The notes below the pieces were generated by a model. The model did not search any database and had not been told where the DNA came from. It saw only the letters and a program-made list of their open reading frames with translations. This document shows positions 42,498 to 53,388 of a DNA stretch of 64,000 nt, in pieces. A program made the translations under genes and the position numbers. Position 1 is the stretch's first letter. Every line of letters begins with the position of its first letter. The DNA comes from Phytophthora colocasiae (taxonomy: Eukaryota; Oomycota; Peronosporomycetes; Peronosporales; Peronosporaceae), in NCBI GenBank assembly GCA_018806915.1, contig JAGKQI010000105.1, positions 2,976,001 to 3,040,000 of the forward strand, written 5' to 3'.

Positions 42498-42707
42498 GCT
42501 TTGATCTATCAAATGCGTGACTGACACGATGGCAACCCTACTTTAGTGTGTGTTACACTAATTATGTGGTACTCATTTGTGGAGGTTTTGCCGTACCGAT
42601 TATCCTTTGTTATGAGATACACTGCCTTACGTGAAACAACCTGCAGCTAGCCAATAGTAGACAAGAATTCTGAAATGCATGCTTATCCCTGTTATGAATC
42701 ATAACTT

Positions 42708-43240
42708 ATGATAGACACGTCTCGAGAACCAAGCGTCTGGATGCGAAACAGAAAGAGTGCCCCAGTCATTTACCATTTTGAGTCCCATGGCTCAAGCCAC
42801 CAGGTCATCTCCCGTAGACCGACCGCGCCTCCACGGAGACGGTCGAAAGAAGAAGACCCACACAGTAAGCTCCTACTGCTGCCCAGAAAAAAGAGGCGGT
42901 TGAGCACTTCAAAAAGTGTGGTCCGTACTGCAATCGAAACATACTTTCCTAACAGTGATAGACAGTATACAGGCAGCAGGGTTCTAGTCTTAAGGTGGCT
43001 CCGCCATTTCGAGGCGATTAAGAGGCATTGCGAGCGTCCAAGAGGTGCAATTAAGATGAAGGCACGAGCTCTAGGCACATCAACGGTTTTAAGCGCAGCT
43101 GCTGAGAGTGAGCTCGTGAAGCGTTAATGACCTACGGGGAGACGGCGTTCCAGTTACGCCACTGATGCTGCGGCTCAAGGCTCTAGCCGTTAGTAAGGAA
43201 GTAAACGTGCCTCTATATAGAGCGTCCTCGTCGTGGATAG
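42708..43240 (+). pseudogene. pogo/CENP-B-like transposase N-terminal fragment
   Basis: The open frame from 42708 to 43127 has a basic stretch and a first HTH-like segment (SVVRTAIETYFP, GAIKMKARALG, then SAAAESELVK). A frame change after ELVKR leads to LRGDGVPVTPLMLRLKAL, typical of the second HTH_Tnp/CENP-B-type helix block. No DDE catalytic core follows. I read it as a relic of a pogo/Tigger-like element. Confidence 0.5.
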
Positions 43241-43932
43241 CAATAAGAGTGCCATTTTCACAAGTAGTACCGTAAGTGCAGGTCATGTAATACATGGAGT
43301 GGGCGGCTTGATCTCGTTGCATGCGGGGTGTATCTCATAACTAAGGATAGTCGGTATATGGATTTGTTCTTGTCCTCCTTTTTGGGGTTTTTAATGCACC
43401 CATTTTTTATCACTGTCCGAAATGATGAATCTAGGAAGTTGTATATGCAGCTGACAGCACGAGGGGCACGTTTTAGAGGCCGACAGGGATGTCTTCGAGA
43501 TCCACGACCTTGACGTGGAAGCGCAGAGTGTGGTGGTAGAAGGCTCGACAAGGCGCAACAGTGGCGTCTTCAGGCATGTAGGCGTGGGCAGCACGCTGCA
43601 AAAAGGATTGGCGATGGTCCTTCATTGTCATGCCATAAGGAACGCTGAGAATGTTCACGCGCTGCTCACGCAAGAAGCACTTCACCTTCGACTTGAACGT
43701 GCTAACAGTCGACGACACCATCGAGGGGGGTAGCGACAAACTAGTAGCTAGTTACATCGTCGGATCAAGCAAACAAAATCAAATTGAATAAGCCGTAACA
43801 CGGTACTCAGCGCATTTAATTCGGCCTCGCTGTCCGAGGTGCTAGAATTTGTTTCGGAATCCTCACTACCTACTCTATTAAACTATACTATTTAGGTATT
43901 GCTACACATCTCAAGGAGACGACGCATGAGCT
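43241..43932. other. Stretch without a recognisable gene
   Basis: A minus-strand ORF at 43473-43739 (88 codons, from MSLPPSMVSS) is present but matches nothing I recognise. The rest shows no coding signal. Confidence 0.4.
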
Positions 43933-44331
43933 TTATAAGATGTTGGATCTACTTGTAAGTAGCCCATGGATATGAGCAGGTCTCAAATACTCTTGGCAGT
44001 AGTCTGCTGGCGCAGAGCTCGTCTGCACGGCCGAGGCGATACTTCGGACGCGGGGGACAACAGTAGGCTTCGGCAAGTAATTCGCAGACAGGCGCGCACC
44101 GCAAAGCTCCTTGCCGCTCCAGTAATCAGACCAAACCCGGTCCACAAGCTCTGCTTTCCTATGGAGAAAACTGGCAACACGTACAGTCGTCCGCGGTGCC
44201 TTCACGTGCAATCGTCGTACTGCAGGTGCCTTCTTCTTAGCTTCGTAGGCTAGTACTCGAAGTTTCGCTTGAAGCAGCAGGATATCGAGCTTCTCGTTCG
44301 CATCTAGCGCCATTGAACAAGCCTCCTTCAT
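43933..44331 (-). CDS. Hypothetical ORF, possibly transposon-derived
   Basis: 132 codons with a helical, Lys/Arg-rich N-terminal half (LDILLLQAKLRVLAYEAKKK) and no recognised motif. A further open segment on the same strand upstream (44547-44353) in a different frame might be its 5' continuation. It sits just downstream of the mariner-like transposase and could be part of the same degraded insertion. Confidence 0.25.
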   Translation of the reverse strand: MKEACSMALDANEKLDILLLQAKLRVLAYEAKKKAPAVRRLHVKAPRTTVRVASFLHRKAELVDRVWSDYWSGKELCGARLSANYLPKPTVVPRVRSIASAVQTSSAPADYCQEYLRPAHIHGLLTSRSNIL

Positions 44332-44527
44332 GTGGTTTACGATTGCGTCATGCTATGCACGATCGATAAGGGAAGGTGCCGCGGCATTTGCGTTAGGGTC
44401 TACACTTGTATGGACTGCTTCTGCTCTGGTGGACCTGGAGGTGGCATCCGACTTTGTACGACAAATCTGAAGTGTGCGCTGGATAGCTGATGAGTTTAAT
44501 CGGTTGGCAGTGGGTATTAGATAGTTT

Positions 44528-45433
44528 TTATTCGTTTTGATGGGCAAAAATTAACCCCCCCCCCTCGATGGTGTCGCAAACTGTGAACATGTTCTCAATC
44601 GGGTTGGGCATAGGCGAATAGGGGCCCAGTTGGAGCAACGTAGCCACCAAAACGTCGTCCTCGGCGAATTCCCCTTCCGCACGACAGTGACAGGAGGCGT
44701 TGTCGAGCACCAGGACAACGTCCGAGAGATTAAACTCCTTCGAGTCATAAAGGTGACGTAAGAGGTTGCGAATAAACTCATTAGAGTTGCTGAACTTGTT
44801 GGAGCCGAAAAGAGTCTCGTAGTAAACGATATCATGCTCGCCAATGTAAGTGATAACGTGCATGTTCTGACCTCCGCCAGCAAACACCTTTTTAACAGCA
44901 CGACGACCTCGCAAACTGCGCCCTCGGGTGTGTGTGGACCACAAGTTGAAATTGGTTTCATCCGTGTAGAGGATAATATTGCCCGCCTCCTGGTACTCTT
45001 GGAGCTTCATGAGGTAGTCACGCCTCATTTCTTTGTTGACGGGCTTGTTCATGTACTGAGGTTCCTTGTGGAGCTGCTTAATATTGCTGCTCGACGCGTC
45101 CACATGATTCTTGATCATTTGGGGGACAACACGCACGCCATGCGCGTATTCAAGCTGGTCTGCAAGCTGTGTTAGCTTCAGATCTGGGCCTTCACTGAGC
45201 TTGCTCAGCAGAAACTGAACTAGATCGTCCGTAATCTTCACAGTGGTGGGGCCTCCTCTTCCGTCTGCAATCGGCTCTCCGTGCTTTACGCGGTGTCACA
45301 CCCAGTCTCGAGCAGTGTTATACTTCACCCCGCGATCTCTAGCCACTCGTTTCCAATCGACTCCTCCCCGTCGAGCAGCCTCCAGCACCCGTAGTTTTGT
45401 CTCGAGCGTGTGGCGCTGGTCCTTGAAAGGCAT
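44528..45433 (-). pseudogene. Tc1/mariner-superfamily transposase, one nonsense codon
   Basis: Reading from the ATG at 45433 gives an N-terminal HTH (TLETKLRVLEAARRGGVDW, then RVARDRGVKYNTARDWV), then an in-frame TGA, then an uninterrupted DDE core to 44528. The core has YTDETNFNLWS, VVLVLDNASCH and YSPMPNPIENMF, which carry the Asp-Asp-Glu triad. The frame then enters a homopolymer of about ten G (44557-44566 on the plus strand) and ends soon after, which suggests the C-terminus is shifted. It is otherwise well conserved. Terminal repeats were not identified. Confidence 0.82.
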
Positions 45434-45934
45434 CGTAGAAGAAGTGAGAACTTGTAGGAGCGGAGCGAAGCAAAACTGAAAATGAGCGCTTACCGTAGCA
45501 AACGCGCGCGGTGTGAGGCACCCATAGCTTCTTCAAGGCGGAAAAATAAATGTCGCGGGGGGATTCGGTGCGAGCGCGCTGTGGTGCCATCCAAATTGGC
45601 GCGAAGTATGTTGAAGTGGAGGCATAATTTTGAATCGTACGACTATTACGTGTTTTTAATCGTAGATTGACCACAGTTCTAAAAGCACTTAATCTAAATT
45701 TAGAAATGACTTTAACGTTCCCACCAACTTATACCACAGACTCCAATCTACATACGTTTTTCAAATTAGCCCAGTCTACTAAGCTTGTTTACACCTTTTC
45801 GAGCTCTAGTCCGTCAAGAACAAATGGAGATCGGCAAGAATAAATCCGTATACGTCAACAGCAAAATGAAATTCGGCAACCTGCCACCTAGCATATTGAG
45901 TGTCAGCGTTCCCTATGACAGTTTTGCGCAATAC
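45434..45934. other. Stretch without a recognisable gene
   Basis: No coding region or RNA gene is seen; it probably includes the 5' flank of the mariner-like element. Confidence 0.4.
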
Positions 45935-46526
45935 CTAAAGTAGAATATTTACCCTGCAAAGTGGGCATCGAGCTTCGACATTTTCAGCTAGCGCGTGTCC
46001 AATATGCATGGACACGCATTCACTACACATTGCATGTCGACATGACCGAAATGGCACGGCGCAGATGACTACCTCGGCATGAAAAGCTGCTAGGATAGCT
46101 GGCAGCCTCCGTTGTAAGGTCGCCAAAGACAGGAGGGGGAGGGAGCCTTGTGCGTCTTGGAGAGATTGAGTTTGCTTTGGGGGGGGGGGGGGAGGAGGGA
46201 GGGGGGAGAGCGAGAGGTTCCGAAGGATTTGTCGGGGCCACCAGTGTTGTTTCAGGTTGAGCGGGAGGTGGTGAAAGTTTCTGGACGATGCCAACAACGC
46301 GCATAGCGAAAAGAGCGATGGCTCCTCGCCTTGTCTGCGAATATTGACGATCATATTTTTGTTTTGCTCTTGCCGCTGCCTCTCTCCGCTGGCGTTTTAG
46401 CTCAGGGAAACGGCGCTCGATGCACGTCCGCTTCCGCGGATGCTGCCGCGAGCTAACTAGTGGCCACAAAGTGGGTATGGGATGCGAGGAGAAGACGTAC
46501 TGGACCGCATGTTGGGAATTTGACAA
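45935..46526 (-). pseudogene. RING-finger-like gene broken at a poly-C tract
   Basis: The upstream frame (from MSNSQHAVQYVF at 46526) encodes a basic helical region (RRFPELKRQRREAAARAKQK) and a Pro-rich segment (PPPSSPPPP). After a homopolymer at 46179-46191 the sequence continues in another frame to a Cys/His cluster resembling the second half of a RING: SCRHAMCSECVSMHIGHAL, then CPLCR. The first Cys pair of a canonical C3HC4 RING is incomplete (VVICAVPF). It is either a pseudogene or a sequence-length error in the homopolymer. If functional it would be an E3 ubiquitin ligase. Confidence 0.5.
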
Positions 46527-46724
46527 GTGAGCAATCTACTTATCCGATAGCAAACAAACCTGTCGCCTTTGAAATCTTGTTCATGCTTTCGAGTTCTTAT
46601 TCTAAATCTTTCGATGTCTTGTTCTATTTTCTTTGAGTACTTATAAGTAGATCTCCAGCTTACTTACATTTTTTCCAAATTGGCCCAGTCTACTTTGCTA
46701 GTTTAATTCCTCCCCAAAAAACGC

Positions 46725-48079
46725 TTGCGAAATTCGCGACTTTCCTCCGGGCCCGTTTCTGCACGCCGCCAGAAAAAAATGGCGGAAGGAGATAGCTCGG
46801 ATGACAACAGCTCGGGCAACGACAGCTTGGCTATGAAGCTATACGCGCAGCGTGCTGCTGTCAACAAGTTACCGCAAGAGACAGTTAAGCGTCTAATTCA
46901 ACAGGCAATTGCTACGAAGCAGTTCCTTTCACCCCAAATTTCGTGTTCAGAATTTTACAGGTCGTGTGACTTCGCAACGATACTGTTTAATTTTCTGGTG
47001 CTTGTATGGGTTCCCGAGTGCCTAAACCTTGGAAAGAAGCCTCAATGTCTCAACACAGAGTGCGCATGCGCTCCTCGGCTGAAGGAGTATCGCCAACGCC
47101 TGTGTGAAGACATTGGTTTTCGCTGTCGCCTTTTGTAGGTAAAGTATTAGTACATAGGCGAACGGGAGCCACGTTCATCCTTTTCAACAGTGTGTGACGA
47201 CTATTTAAAGCGTGATGTGAGGGCAATAATACACTTTCCTTTTATTTTGACCAAGAAGATGGGTGTTTCGAAATCGTTGATGGAGCTTGCTCACAATGGA
47301 ATGCTGTTCGCTAATGGACTCTCTCGTACTATGGATAGTGTTCGTCGAAGACGCGAGCAGCGCTACTACAAGCTCTACAACCAAAATTTGCTTCGAAATC
47401 AAAACTACATCGTTTCAACACCACCCACTGTGCCGCAGTACTCAGAGAGAAACATTGTAAGTTAAGTCCACGAATGTTGCGTGGGGTTTGGCTGTAAAGT
47501 TCAGGAATTTGTAGTGCGTTGTGCGAAAGGCTGATGGTTGAGCTCCAGATTACCAAGGCTCTTTGGATTGACTATTCGGTTAAGTTTTGCAAGCGTCTAA
47601 AGATATGGAACGGTTCCATAAGTGTCGTGAGCGATAACGCATCTGCTATTCGCAACGTGGTGCACGATGTGTTTGAGGGAACGGTGGCTTCTAAACATGA
47701 TCCATTTCATCGCTTTTTCGAAAAGCTTAATCACAAAGGAAAGAGGAAGACCTTTTACAAGCTTATACAGGGCGCTATCTATTTCGTGGATGGACAACTT
47801 CGAAGCCCAGAAAAAATGTCTGAAAAGCTCTGCGAAGTAGTGGAAAGTGTGCACACAAGTGAGCTGACATGTAATCAAAGCGAATGGTATGGCTGTCTGA
47901 AAAGCAATCTCAAACAAGTTGTTGCCGGTGAGGCCAAGTTTCGTTGGAATCCATCTCTCGGTCACGCGGACATTGTTACTGTAGCCAAAGCCTCTCTTTT
48001 GAGCCATGGAACACTTCGAGAAAACACCACGCTCTTTGAAAACAATCCCTGCGTAGCCGCCTCCGCCACAGCAATCTGA
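46725..48079 (+). pseudogene. Unclassified transposase-like gene, degraded
   Basis: Three collinear open pieces in changing frames. The first (46725-47138) has a Cys-rich region (CLNTECACAPRLKEYRQRL). The second (47190-47465) contains YLKRDVRAIIHFPFILTKK and MDSVRRRREQRYYKLY. The third (47519-48079) reads WIDYSVKFCKRL and SVVSDNASAIRNVVHDVF, with Asp residues where a DDE fold could place them, then HDPFHRFFEKLNHKGKRK and YFVDGQLRSPEKM. It looks like one decayed mobile-element protein, but I cannot name the superfamily. Confidence 0.45.
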
Positions 48080-48199
48080 AAGTAAAAGATCCAACACCTC
48101 TTGTACCATAATATTGCCTCAAGCATCGAATAAGCGAGAAAAAAAACTGCTTGTCAGAGTTGCCAGCAAAAGAAAAAGCGACGTGGCGCGATATCACAC

Positions 48200-49135
48200 A
48201 GCAAGCAGGTACATTAGACAGGTTCTTTTACAATGCAGAAGTGGACCCTTGAGGTGATGGGCATTCATGGTAAACACGACGGACCAGCAATTGCAGCGGC
48301 GTTATTAAAATGTTTCTCACAGTGGAATCTTGATAAGGACAACTGTGTTCGATTCCTTCGCGACGGTGCATCCAACATGAAGAGAGCCTGCAAGCGCATT
48401 CGTATCGCTAGTATGTCGTGTGTGGCTCACTCGTTCCATTTGGTAGTTGGCGCTGCACTCATCCGAAAGCATGAAGAGTTACAGTTGACAACGAGTGTTG
48501 ATGATATAAACGTAAACACCAGCGCTGTAAGTCACGATACCACAAGAGTGAACCTCCATTGGATTCCTCTGACATCAACCCCCTGAACGAGAACGAAGAA
48601 TTCCGTGCTGACGTGAATTTGCGTGAAGTTGCATTGGATAGCGAAGATAGTGAACGGCTCGATCCAGAAGCGATAAGTACAATTTGCGAGCAAGTGGCGG
48701 AGTTCATGGAAGACTGAAATTTCCACCAACAGCCTTGAAGATGTTCCGCTAATAGTAAGAAAATTTCGCAGAATTGCAGAATATTTCCATCGTTCTACCA
48801 AAGGAACAAGCAAGCTCGAGTTTTTCCAAGGTGGTCGGACGTGTGCTCGAAGGGTCAAGATTGACAGCCCAACTCGATAGAAAAGCACTATGATAATGCT
48901 ACGACGCATGGTCCAATTGCGTCCTGTTCTTGACAGTTTTTTGCCTACCTAGGAACATCACAAAGGGTCAAGGAGTTTTCTGATGATCTGTCCGATAGCT
49001 GAACATTGGTTTGTTATCGATTGTCTGCTGAAGCTTCTGGAACCATTTTGTGCTGCATCAGACCATCTTGGAGGTGAGACGTACTCCACCTTGGTGACTG
49101 TCTTTGGTACCATTCGCACACTCAAGGCACCCAGC
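48200..49135 (+). pseudogene. hAT transposase fragment
   Basis: The frame at 48233-48586 shows the hAT core: IHGKHDGPAIAAALLKC, RDGASNMKRACKRI and CVAHSFHLVVGAAL. Out-of-frame continuations carry FRRIAEYFHRSTKGTSKLEF and, at about 48980-49130, WFVIDCLLKLLEPFCAASDH. Several frameshifts and stops are present, and the C-terminal dimerisation region is lost where MULE sequence begins near 49130. Confidence 0.7.
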
Positions 49136-50703
49136 AGTGCAGTGCACTCATCACTGTGACTGTGTGGGAGCATGGGGAGCATCTGACGCCTCGGCGTGCT
49201 CGCCGCGCGGTTTGACTGACAGATCCCATGAAGGAGGTGGCGCGAGAGATGGCGGCCCACAACCACAAACCACTTCGAATTCGAAATGCGCTTTTGCGCA
49301 GGTTCCAGCTCGACTGAACTACGCTACAATCACTGCGAAGATTGCAGCGGTTTGTTCAAAGTTATCGGGCGTCGCAATTGGGTGTCTGTGACTACCTCGA
49401 GGACGTTTGCACTATTCTACGCGAGAATGGATTCAAGGGAGGAGAAGACTTGTGCACCCCGTTCACTTTCTCCTGGACGTTCGATGGCGATGGCAAGCCA
49501 GTTGTTGGTACTGAAGCAGACGACGACGCTTTCATCATTTGTATGACCTCGAAGCGTCTCTTAGAACGCGCTAACCGAGATCCTGCTACATTCATGCTGC
49601 ACGTCGATACAACCTTTAAACTCAATCAGGTTGATTATCCGGTGATGGTTGTTGGAATTTCTGGCCGTATGCGCACGTTTGACTTGGTAGCAATATTTGT
49701 GCTGTCACAACGCACTGCATTTCACTACACGGATGCTTTTTCGGCATTGAGAAGCATCTATTCTACGGTGATTGGGAAACCGCTGATCGTTAAGTACGTC
49801 ATGACCGACGCAGGCGAAGCTCAACTCAATGCGTTTGAGCATGTCTTCGGGAAGACATTGTGTCGGTCATGTGCTACTTCCATGTGACAGCAAAAGTGTA
49901 CGAGCGCACCCGCTCGCTGTCGCCGACGCTGGCCGCCAAGGTGGTGAACGATGTAGCATCTCGTCAGTTGACCTCATGTGCCGATGAGTACGAGCAAGCA
50001 CGAGAAGACACGTAGCACAGCTAGATGATTCGCCCAGAGCAAGCAGCATTCGCCGCATACTTCACGAAGCAGTGGACGGCAGGCCGCTTTAACCGCTGGC
50101 AGATCTTCAACTCACCACCCGGATTTGCCGCTACCAACAACCCAGTAGAACAGTTCAATCGCGCAATCAAGCGACTACACGTTGAGCTCAAGGCTCAAGA
50201 TGGGCACGCTGATTGAGCAGCTACTGCTATGCTGCAGGGTGGAGAGCCTGAAGGTGAAAGGCTTCGCCGATGAAACTGTACCCACCTCTTCACTCGTGCG
50301 CCAAATGCGTGAGCTGCGACATGCTGGTCGAATCCGTGAGCACGGAGCCGGTCGTGCAAGCATTCACTTCCTGCTGGATGACGACTAAGCCCAAGGGCTA
50401 CCTGAAACGAATAACGTTCAGTCAGAACGGTGCGATACCGTGTACGACCCGGAAGCAAAACGTACATATGAGGCTCTTCCTGTCACCGCACGCATGGGGT
50501 GCCACACCGCTCACATGGAAGTGAAGGACATGCCTGATGGTGGGGGCTGGCCGGTGAATTTCGTTCGTCGTACTTGCCCCTGCAAGTACTGGTTGAAATA
50601 TGCGTACTGCATACACGTCGTGTTTGCCCTTCATGCACGGGGACAGGTTGACGTCTTCCGCCGCGACAAACTTGTGTATAGAGGACGAAACAAGTCGTCC
50701 TGA
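49135..50703 (+). pseudogene. MULE transposase with SWIM zinc finger, degraded
   Basis: A Mutator-like transposase relic. The main open frame (49342-49887) carries LHVDTTFKLNQVDYPVMVVG and YVMTDAGEAQLNAFEHVFG, with the first two catalytic Asp residues. After frameshifts at about 49870 and 50010, GFAATNNPVEQFNRAIKR gives the catalytic Glu region. Another shift leads to a SWIM finger, CPCKYWLKYAYCIHVVFAL (CxC...CxH), in the frame 50440-50703. N-terminal sequence with stops precedes 49342 (HKPLRIRNALLRRF). It seems to have inserted into or beside the hAT relic. Confidence 0.82.
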
Positions 50704-52570
50704 GTTGCGGCTGCTCCCCTCCACGACAAATCCACGCATTAAATACAGAGTAGATGTTAGATCGGCACTTAAATCGAATACATGTTCACCTTCCTTACCA
50801 ATGTGTATCGCTCTGGTGTGCCTTCATGCACTCTAACCACTGCTCGCTTGTGGTGGCTCCACCCGGTGTCCGTGTCTGGCACGCTCCCGGCGCTCGTGCT
50901 CAGCGCGCTCCCACCTCCACATCCGCACTTCTCTGCATGCTTCCTCTGCGTGCTGCCGTCCACATGCGTAGTGCTCTGCCTGCTGCCGTGCTCTGTTGGC
51001 GTCCTGCTTCCTACGTGCCTGTGCGACATCGTGAGCTTGCGTGCTCTGTGTGGGGTGGGTCTGCTAGGCTTGTGTGTCGCTGTCCCCAGCGTCTGCGTGC
51101 TCTGCTTGCTCTGCATCTGCGTGCTCTGCTTGCCCTGCGTGCTGTCCTGGGCTGCATGGGGGACTGTGCGTGTGCCACGTCGAACGGAAACCTAGCCCTG
51201 GATGGGGTCTGGCGACAGGACGGCCACTTCACATTCAGTGCTGGCTGGTAGTTTGAGGTGTTAACCGAACACGTTCAGAGTGTTTTGCGTATTTTGTCCC
51301 TTGAAGATCGCCGTTCAGAGTCCCTGCTATTTTGTAATCACATTCACTTTGACTGATTGAGGGGGGGGCAGGACCCCACATATTAAAATTCTACCTCCAA
51401 ACAGGAATCAATTTCCGCCAATCGCTGTCGATGCGTCGGTCTCAAACGCTTGCCTTCGGCACGTTTTTGAAAACGAGGTAAAGCGAGTACACACACCCTG
51501 ATTTACGGTTAAGACGGGGTGAATAGTTTTATTGTGGTGCCCCTTTTTTGGCATATTTTCAGAGTGTGAATCTTGTTTCGGTCTTTCACATGCTGTCGAC
51601 GTTACACTTTTTAACATCAGGTGGCGTCAACTTTTAACGGTTACGCATTTAACACCTAAGCTAGTTTAAAGAATAACACGCATCAGAGTCCATTGTTGAT
51701 TGGTTTATACATAGCCAATCTAAATGCTCTTTTGCTAAATATGGAGTGACCCACAAACGAGGATCTACTAATGCGACATTAAAGGGGATGTATTCCTATC
51801 GAGTCGCTATATTCTTTAAGCACTTCTCGACAAGAGGATTCAAACAAGTAGTTTAACTACCTCCTTTGATCTTGCAAGCGCTGCTTCGGGAGAAATACTA
51901 GAGCCAGCTTGCAAGGTCCTCCGGCTGATCCGATCAGCCCAGCGAGATTGTCATCGACGAAGCCTCTTCGTTGCAGTTCCCTCTCATGATCGAATCCATC
52001 TACCGATGTGGTAAATACACACGGCGGGGGGAGTTTTATTAACAAATTCACTGAAGTCAATCTTCAACGAGCAGTGGAAACCTACCATGGTCGAGCCGTT
52101 CCAGCATCCATCGGCGACATACTATCAACGCCACTTCAACCGATATCAACGCATACCCAGTCAACTCAACGCCAACTCGACATTTCTGTAGGAGCACGAA
52201 CGGCATCTCGGCGCATTTCACCACACCGCGCCCTATCAGTACGCCACAAAGACGTACGATCAGTGGAATTGGGCTGTTGTCAATACTCCAGGCAACGGTG
52301 GGATGCGGATGTGTGAAATGCCAAAGCAACGCGTGAAGACATACTGGCAGTTTATCATGCTGGTTGCAGATGAGCGACACTCGAACATTCTCGGCAGTGA
52401 ACTCACAATTGCTCACGCCAAGTACGAATGGTATAAGCCCTGCAATATGCAGGTGGGTGCAACAAAAGGTCGAAACGAAGCAGGTCCCCATATGCACCGT
52501 TTCATGTTGATGCTTTAACCGCATTCAATCAGCGCGAAGAGGACGCAAAACGCAAACGGTTGCACGACGC
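50704..52570. other. No gene recognised; low-complexity and decayed sequence
   Basis: The only clear structure is an irregular short repeat rich in TGCTCTGC and TGCGTG at about 51090-51150, which generates spurious Cys/Leu/Val-rich ORFs on both strands. Around 52060-52520, weak remnants precede the hAT fragment and may be its decayed N-terminus. Confidence 0.45.
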
Positions 52571-52963
52571 TTGGACAACTTGTATACACCAACTCACTCT
52601 GTAGCAGAAAATCAAGAACGAGCTTCGGAAGCTGATCAAAAGCACATGGTTGATTTGATAGCACACTGGATTGCGTCAAGCTTGCGCCCTATGAATATTG
52701 TGAATGATCCTAGATTCACGGCATTGATTCGTTTTGTAAACGGTGTATCTGGATGTCTCCAAGTTCCATCTCGTCAAATGGTGGTGAAACAACTGCAGAT
52801 AATTGCAAGCGAGTACCGAATTGCTCTTCAATCCCGGCTAAACCAACGCGCTGAGTGCTTGTTCTATTTTGTTTCGTCAGACATCTGGAGTTCTATGCGC
52901 TCAGAAAGCTACATCAGCTTTATACTGCACTACGTTGATATCTCGACAAAATACGTACCGTAA
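52571..52963 (+). pseudogene. Second hAT/ZBED-like transposase fragment
   Basis: A 130-codon open frame in which the hAT N-terminal core is visible: MVDLIAHWIASSLRPMNIV, FTALIRFVNGVSG, VPSRQMVVKQLQ and SSDIWSSMRSESYISFILHY. The equivalent of the first catalytic Asp is in SSDIWSS. The frame stops at 52963 and no C-terminal half is recognisable. It is not contiguous with the hAT piece at 48.2 kb and comes from a different copy or family. Confidence 0.65.
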
Positions 52964-53388
52964 AACGAGTGAATGAGGTGTCTAATGCAGTCACTGTTGC
53001 TGCCAGCAACTTGCTGGCATGTCAAACAGATTCTATATTATCAAGTGCATGTACCTGTTCAACCACCCGTAGTTAGACAACCATGTAACAATGATTCTTC
53101 CGCATCAAACGAACACGTTTTACCGTCTTCTTGCTGATGTTACCATCTCGGGCCATGGCGCAACATTCTTGGACTCTACTCGCCCACGGGCTGCCCCAAG
53201 ACGATGCTACTTTGCTGTTGAAATCCCTGAAGTCCTACGTTGTCAAGAAGAGCGACCTGGCCGCGTGTAATCTGCGCGCAACCTCGGGCAGTAGTAAAGA
53301 ACTTCCCCGGCTAATTGTATTGTAAAATTTACAATAGACAGTAGAACTCAGTGACAACACATTGTTGTATTACGGGATACTGGACTAC
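52964..53388. other. Stretch without a recognisable gene
   Basis: A short ORF at 53131-53325 has no recognised motif. An AT-rich inverted segment (TTGTAAA/TTTACAA) lies near 53323-53337 and may be close to the end of the Merlin-like element. Confidence 0.35.

Noticed and set aside
50769..51195. Possible Cys-rich secreted effector (both strands open)
   Set aside because: The open frames come from a short-period repeat, with no convincing signal peptide or conserved spacing.
52057..52524. 155-codon minus-strand ORF
   Set aside because: It overlaps weak plus-strand remnants that lead into the hAT fragment; the minus frame has no recognisable domain.
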